Positions 59,478-64,000 of a stretch of DNA of 64,000 nucleotides are shown here, piece by piece (position 1 is the first letter of the stretch; every line of letters starts with the position of its first letter). The notes beneath the pieces were generated by a model that had not been told where the DNA came from, did no database searches, and was given only the letters and a program-made list of their open reading frames with translations. The stretch spans positions 806,001 to 870,000 of the forward strand of contig ML210147.1 of assembly GCA_004369085.1 (NCBI GenBank), in the 5' to 3' direction. Position numbers and translations under genes: made by a program. This DNA is from Coprinopsis marcescibilis (taxonomy: Eukaryota; Basidiomycota; Agaricomycetes; Agaricales; Psathyrellaceae).

Positions 59478-60423
59478 ATGTCTGGTACCGGTGCCCGCGA
59501 AAATGTCTTCGCGACACGAATGGCTCTCACAAACACCAAACTGCGTCTGAAAGGTGCTCAAACCGGACATTCCCTTCTCGCCAAGAAGCGAGATGCCCTG
59601 ACCACCCGATTCCGAGCAATCCTTCGGAAAGTAGACGAGGTGAGCTCCTGGTCCCAGTATTAACCGCAATTGCGAAGTCTAGAGGGTGTATTCAACGATT
59701 CAGCGATGTCTTTAGGCAAAGCGAAAGATGGGACGAGTTATGCAAGTGGCGTCATTCTCCATGGCGGAGGTCACATATGCAACTGGTGATATCTCGTACC
59801 TGGTGCAGGAGCAGGCAAAGCTTGCCTCGTTCAGAGTGAAGACCAAGCAGGAGAATGTTTCTGGAGTCGTTCTACCTGCGTTCGAAGTTGATCGTGTCTC
59901 TGGATCAGGTAGGCTTATCGTCATCATATCATCCATCGGAGAGTCGTCCGCTGAACCATGCACAGACTTCAACCTAACTGGCCTCGGCCGAGGAGGACAG
60001 CAGATTCTGAAAGCTAGGGAGGTCTATGCCAAGGCCCTAGAGACTCTAGTGGAACTTGCCTCGCTCCAAACAGCATTCATTATTCTCGACGAAGTGATTC
60101 GCGCCACGAACCGTCGAGTAAACGCTATTGAGCATGTTGTCATTCCCCGCCTCGACAATACCATTAGATACATCATGAGCGAGCTGGACGAGATGGATCG
60201 AGAGGAATTCTTCCGGTAAGTATGCCAATCTATGACCTTGGTAACCAAACTAAAGGATTGGTCAAGGCTCAAGAAGGTTCAAGCTAAAAAGAAACGAGAC
60301 ACCGCTGCGAGGGAAGCTGCAAATAAGGAAGCGAAACACCAGAGAACCCTAATTGACGATGTGTTTGATGACGAGGCCTCAACGGATCTTCTTCGAAGCA
60401 AAGACGAGGATGTTATTTTCTGA
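59478..60423 (+). CDS. VMA8: V-type ATPase subunit D
   Basis: Exons 59478-59639, 59716-59908, 59966-60215 and 60267-60423 give 253 residues. The family segments are continuous: [74 protein letters not shown] and [20 protein letters not shown]. Subunit D is part of the central stalk that couples ATP hydrolysis in V1 to proton pumping by Vo in the vacuole. The C-terminus is basic then acidic. It starts 115 bp beyond the tRNA-Phe gene, which is on the other strand. Confidence 0.98.
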
Positions 60424-60886
60424 GCTACACCGTAGTTTCCTTATTTAAAATCGAACTGTTCTCTCCTTCCCTTGGCGTCCATATCTCAGGGACGCGAAAC
60501 GCATCGATCGTGATAACAATTCTGCAAATGGCTGTACCTCTCAACCTGTTTCATATCACTGCGATCTTCCAAACGATCTTAAACGTTGATGGTGTTGAGA
60601 AGTCGACAATGATCTATACAGAGTGCAATTGTTCAAAGAACGGCAACTTACATACGGAAGCAACAACCAACTGGCTGTACCTGGATCCAGGATGACCCAG
60701 TAAGAAGCAAGCTGTAAGCGAAAGCTGTGCTTCCCGCGTGCCAGCCAAACATTGAAGAAAATGCGTGCGGTCAATAACATATTGCGGGGGAAACGGGCAT
60801 AGATCATATGGCTACGTTCGTCATACAGTGGTTTTGTGTGCGGCTGCTCGATGTACCGACAGGATAGGAAAGATGCGATAATGAAT
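60424..60886. other. Convergent 3' region of VMA8 and RPL26
   Basis: 463 bp between stop codons facing each other. No gene seen; short frames lack resemblance. Confidence 0.5.
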
Positions 60887-61632
60887 TTACTGCGAAGAAA
60901 GGTTACAAGGTGGTTGCGATATATATACACTAAGCACTTACATCGACCATCTCGACGTCTCCGCTGGGTTCGCCCTCAGTCTTCTTCCTGTCCTTCCTGT
61001 CCAAAATTGCTCGTCTAAAAAGTTGAGTTATCAGAGATGACACTCAAAAAAGGCGATACACAATTCACCGGTCCTTGTCGAGCTTGATGGTGGTGATGAC
61101 GACATTGCTGGGGTGAATGCCAATGGGGGCGCTTGCGCCATTCGACTTGTCCCGTTGGACACGCTCAACGTGGATGACCCACTTTTTGCGGTAAACCTGG
61201 ACGACCTTTCCTTCACGACCCTTGTACTTGCCGCGTGTGATGCGGACTTCGTCGTCCTTGCGAATGGGTAATGAGCGGGTCTACGCAAATAAATTTGATC
61301 AGAATTGGCATCTTCAAAGTCGGTAGGGTACCCCGCATACGTTGTGCTTAGCTCGCAGTTCTTTGGAGAGGGCAGAGGACATAATCTTGCGGCGGATAGA
61401 GGAGGGGGCCGAGAAGTGCGCCTTGCGCGACTTGCGCCGTGAGGAGGAAACGTCTACCAGAGGTCGTCAATAACCAGATTTTGCCAAAGTCCAGACCATT
61501 TCAAAGGTAATCCACCGCCCGACCCTTCCATCCAGCCTTCCACTCTACCAAATTCCATACTATCTTCGAGATTTCCATCCGATGGGCCAGTCCAACAGCA
61601 TAAAAGTCATACATACCGGCGTTGATCTTCAT
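60887..61632 (-). CDS. RPL26: 60S ribosomal protein L26 (uL24)
   Basis: Exons 61617-61632, 61341-61453, 61069-61280, 60942-61014 and a last exon of just the stop codon (60887-60889) give 138 residues. The KOW-type core is plain: [59 protein letters not shown]. The protein ends GDVEMVD. After the last Asp codon comes GTAAGT, and 51 nt later TTCGCAG followed at once by TAA, so the fourth intron probably separates the last codon from its stop. Read without splicing, the frame adds VSA and stops at 60930. The first exon codes only MKINA. uL24 lies near the peptide exit tunnel. Confidence 0.97.
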
Positions 61633-61860
61633 TTTCGTCGAGGAATGTCTTGAGGGCGGCCTACACGACGACGAGAGGGCAAATTCTGTGTGGATAGACA
61701 AGGATTGCTTCCCACGGATGAGCCTTGCCTCCACATCACGTGGGACCATCCTCCAGAGCGCCAAGCCCTCTTGCTTGCCCCTTCCTGCTACCCCGTTTTC
61801 ACTCGAGCTCCTGTTAATTGCGTATATCGACGCCCACAGCTCTGCTGGAGGATTGACGGC

Positions 61861-62869
61861 ATGTCTGAAGTAAAAGTCCGCTCGACGAAACTCAAGTTTA
61901 AAGGAGAAAAGACCAAAAAGAAACGAAAACGCGACCATGACGATGATGAAGGAGCGGGAACCAGCAAAAGCAAGCGGAGGGCAGACAATGACGAGGACCT
62001 CGACACTTGGGTGCTTCCAGAGAGCGCAGAACAAATACGCGGACCAACGTTTATAGTCCATCCTTCGGACCCCTCGCCAGTATCCATCAACTTCAACTCT
62101 ACAAGCAACAGAATTGTCGTACATTCACTCGACAAGGATACGTCACCTGAAGAAGAACCACCGAAATTATTGGACCGAACACCAAGTGATGTCGCCCAAG
62201 TATGGGTTACCACTCGTGTTGCAGGCTCCGCAACGATAAATCTGCGAACAGGTACCGGGGAAGGAAAGTTCCTGTCGTGCGACAAACACGGCCTGGTATC
62301 TGCCGACAGAGATGCACGAGGACCACAGGAGGAATGGACGCCAGTGGTGTTCCCCGACGGAATGGTGGCTTTCATGAACATCTACGAGAAGTACCTCAGT
62401 ATCGACGAAGTGGCCGGAGGGACACTAGCTCTCAGAGGCGACAGCGACGACGTCGGCTTCAGGGAACGGTTTTGGGTCAAGATACAATACAAGTACAAAA
62501 AGGAGGCCAATGAGGAACAGAAGAAGAGAACCGAGGTAACGGACACAACGGTTAACGAAGCAAGCGCGAAGTGAGTGTTTCCACAACTGGCTGTGTAAAT
62601 TCCGGGCTCACGGCGGAACCAGCAAAATACATCAAGCCTGGGGCGCTGGTCGGAGTGTTGTTTCGAACCAAGATAAGAAAGATGTGCGTCATGTCGTCCC
62701 AAAACAATTAACATGTCACTTAAACTTCCATATAGCTGAAACGCGCAAAGAAGGAAGGCCGCCTTGCAGAGGCCCTGCTCGATCGGCGGGCGAAGTTGAA
62801 GAGGTACGTGCGCAATTTCCTTGAAGGCTTGTAAACCACTCACACGTTTTAAGTGATCGTTTCTGTTGA
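61861..62869 (+). CDS. FRG1-like protein
   Basis: ATG at 61861 (MSEVKVRSTKLKFKGEKTKK). A basic nucleolar-localisation region (KKKRKRDHDDDE, SKSKRRAD) precedes the FRG1 fascin-like beta-trefoil: EGKFLSCDKHGLVSADRDAR, FMNIYEKYLSIDE, LALRGDSDDVGFRERFWVKI. The C-terminus is LKRAKKEGRLAEALLDRRAK then SDRFC, encoded by the exon ending AAGAG (about 62735-62803) and the last exon from 62853, matching animal FRG1 ends. FRG1 binds RNA and actin and associates with splicing complexes and nucleoli. The join between the first exon (ending near 62535 or 62570) and the next is unclear, because the GTGAGT at 62571 would be out of frame; a GTAACG donor at about 62536 fits the frame. Confidence 0.9.
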
Positions 62870-64000
62870 CGAAGCCTTGATTGAGACACTTCGACAATCG
62901 TGAAGGTCTCCAACCTCATCAACTTGACTGGTGACTTCCGGCTGCATTCTTAAGTATCCGGACCTCTCGCAGTTCACACACGCAAACCTCTGCTCGCTGT
63001 TCTCTCCGGCTCCGCAAATAATGTTTGAACCTCTTCGTGGGTAATGGGTTTCATTAGGCTCCTCTCAATTTCAACTGAGCTATCTTTGGTCTCTGTAACT
63101 CTCCGTGGAATTACTTGCGACCGTGTGATTGGGGCCCAAGAACGAGGTCGCTATAGCATGTATGAGAATGCAAACATGGTCTCTCGAATACGCGATAACA
63201 GACAACCAGAGCTTCCACTATAATTGTTTCCAAACAGTGATTAGAGAGGCAAATGGACTGTCTGTAGATGCTACTACTAGGTCCTTGACGAATGGGTCGA
63301 AAACTGTTCCGATGTACAGGCTAGTGAGGGATATAACAATTCATTGACAGAAGTACATTTTGCCAATATTTCTACGGACGAAATGGGTTTGTGGCTTGTG
63401 GGAGGTACATGCGTCATTCGATGGGGTATGCATTTGCTACGGCTCTGGCTCGGATTATGCATTCAAGTTATTCGGCTTGAAGTAGATACTACTAGAAGCG
63501 CACAGAGGTACATCAGATTATTCACATTTCCATGAAAGACGAGTGCGATCTGCCTTCTGAATCTGCATGCTCCAACGTAACGAGCCCGCACCTTGAGGTT
63601 TGAGTCTACTTTAACATAACTTCTGGATGTGTTCACATCCAGTTACAGTCATCTAATAACAACCACGACCAGATAATGAAGTTGCACACGTGAACGGTTA
63701 TCTACCCTTCCGTCAGATACGGCTGGGATAGTATTATTATTTAACAGTGACCAGGAGCTTTTACCCAGCCGGCAACGTGTACAATAGTACTGTGGTGCGC
63801 GCGGCTAGAGCCCTGCATGTATCCAATTTCTTCATCACGCGAGGGATAGATAGCTAAAGATAGGGGTATGATCCCTCTTCGGCGACTCAGCATTTGCTTC
63901 CGCAAGGAGGGGCAACAGACACAGTGGTTCGCCGTAGTACCCCAAAGGCAAGGATATTGCCTATGAGTATGGAGCTTAAGGCACACTAGAAAGAGTGCGG
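62870..64000. other. No gene seen at the right edge
   Basis: About 1.1 kb after FRG1. Frames such as 63129-63347 plus and 63741-63986 minus lack start context, splice continuity and family resemblance. It includes a 20-bp hairpin at 63623-63642 (CTGGATGTG TT CACATCCAG). Confidence 0.45.

Noticed and set aside
63129..63986. Short frames at the right edge
   Set aside because: All under 85 codons, on conflicting strands, without splice continuity or resemblance.
1..64000. Transposons, integrated viral genes or CRISPR arrays
   Set aside because: I found no reverse transcriptase, transposase or capsid motifs, no long terminal repeats and no regularly spaced direct repeats apart from the coding minisatellite.

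Overview
The window looks like nuclear DNA of a mushroom-forming basidiomycete (Agaricomycetes type). The signs are very short introns (about 48-65 nt, branch points of the CTNAC/CTGAC kind), many exons per gene, a class I hydrophobin, genes on both strands every 2-2.5 kb, and protein sequences that resemble agaric orthologues. No lineage was confirmed by a search. I see no transposon, rRNA, CRISPR array or plasmid feature. Exon boundaries were worked out by hand from GT-AG (twice GC-AG) signals, frame continuity and family resemblance.

Layout. 1-2.5 kb: the first codons of siroheme synthase MET8, a four-exon hydrophobin, and the splicing factor SLT11/ECM2. 2.6-8.4 kb: a YeeE/YedE sulfur-transport protein and a tandem pair of DUF726 (TMCO4/Mil1-like) alpha/beta-hydrolase proteins, the longer of which carries eight heptad repeats. 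8.6-17.7 kb: a LEA2-domain membrane protein, a Zip3/RNF212-like RING protein (meiotic crossover type) and a 1376-residue JmjC protein. 18.2-29.1 kb: membrane-type casein kinase 1, a flavin monooxygenase with a C-terminal anchor, GID4/VID24 and a DHA2-type MFS transporter. 29.9-39.3 kb: Ran GTPase GSP1, an unrecognised protein with an internal repeat, SAM37/metaxin, TAF7 and GAA1. 39.5-48 kb: a USP48-like deubiquitinase with a C-terminal zinc finger, and a large unrecognised nuclear-looking protein. 49-62.9 kb: LUC7, a J-domain/ankyrin protein, BCS1, BUD23, BET3, mitochondrial uS13, FAM50/XAP5, an intron-containing tRNA-Phe, VMA8, RPL26 and FRG1. The last 1.1 kb shows no gene.

Most genes are housekeeping: RNA splicing (SLT11, LUC7, FAM50, FRG1), mitochondrial biogenesis (SAM37, BCS1, uS13m), ribosome production (RPL26, BUD23), membrane traffic (BET3, VMA8, GAA1), transcription (TAF7, JmjC) and ubiquitin turnover (GID4, USP48). 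They are not an operon or a biosynthetic cluster. Several sit head to head with only 125-275 bp between start codons, so the pairs probably share promoters. I did not find a convincing new multi-gene system. The most unusual signals are two consecutive GC-AG introns in a splicing-factor gene, an intron placed exactly before the RPL26 stop codon, a coding minisatellite in a tandem duplicate, a perfect 19-nt inverted repeat in a 145-bp bidirectional promoter, and two proteins I could not assign.
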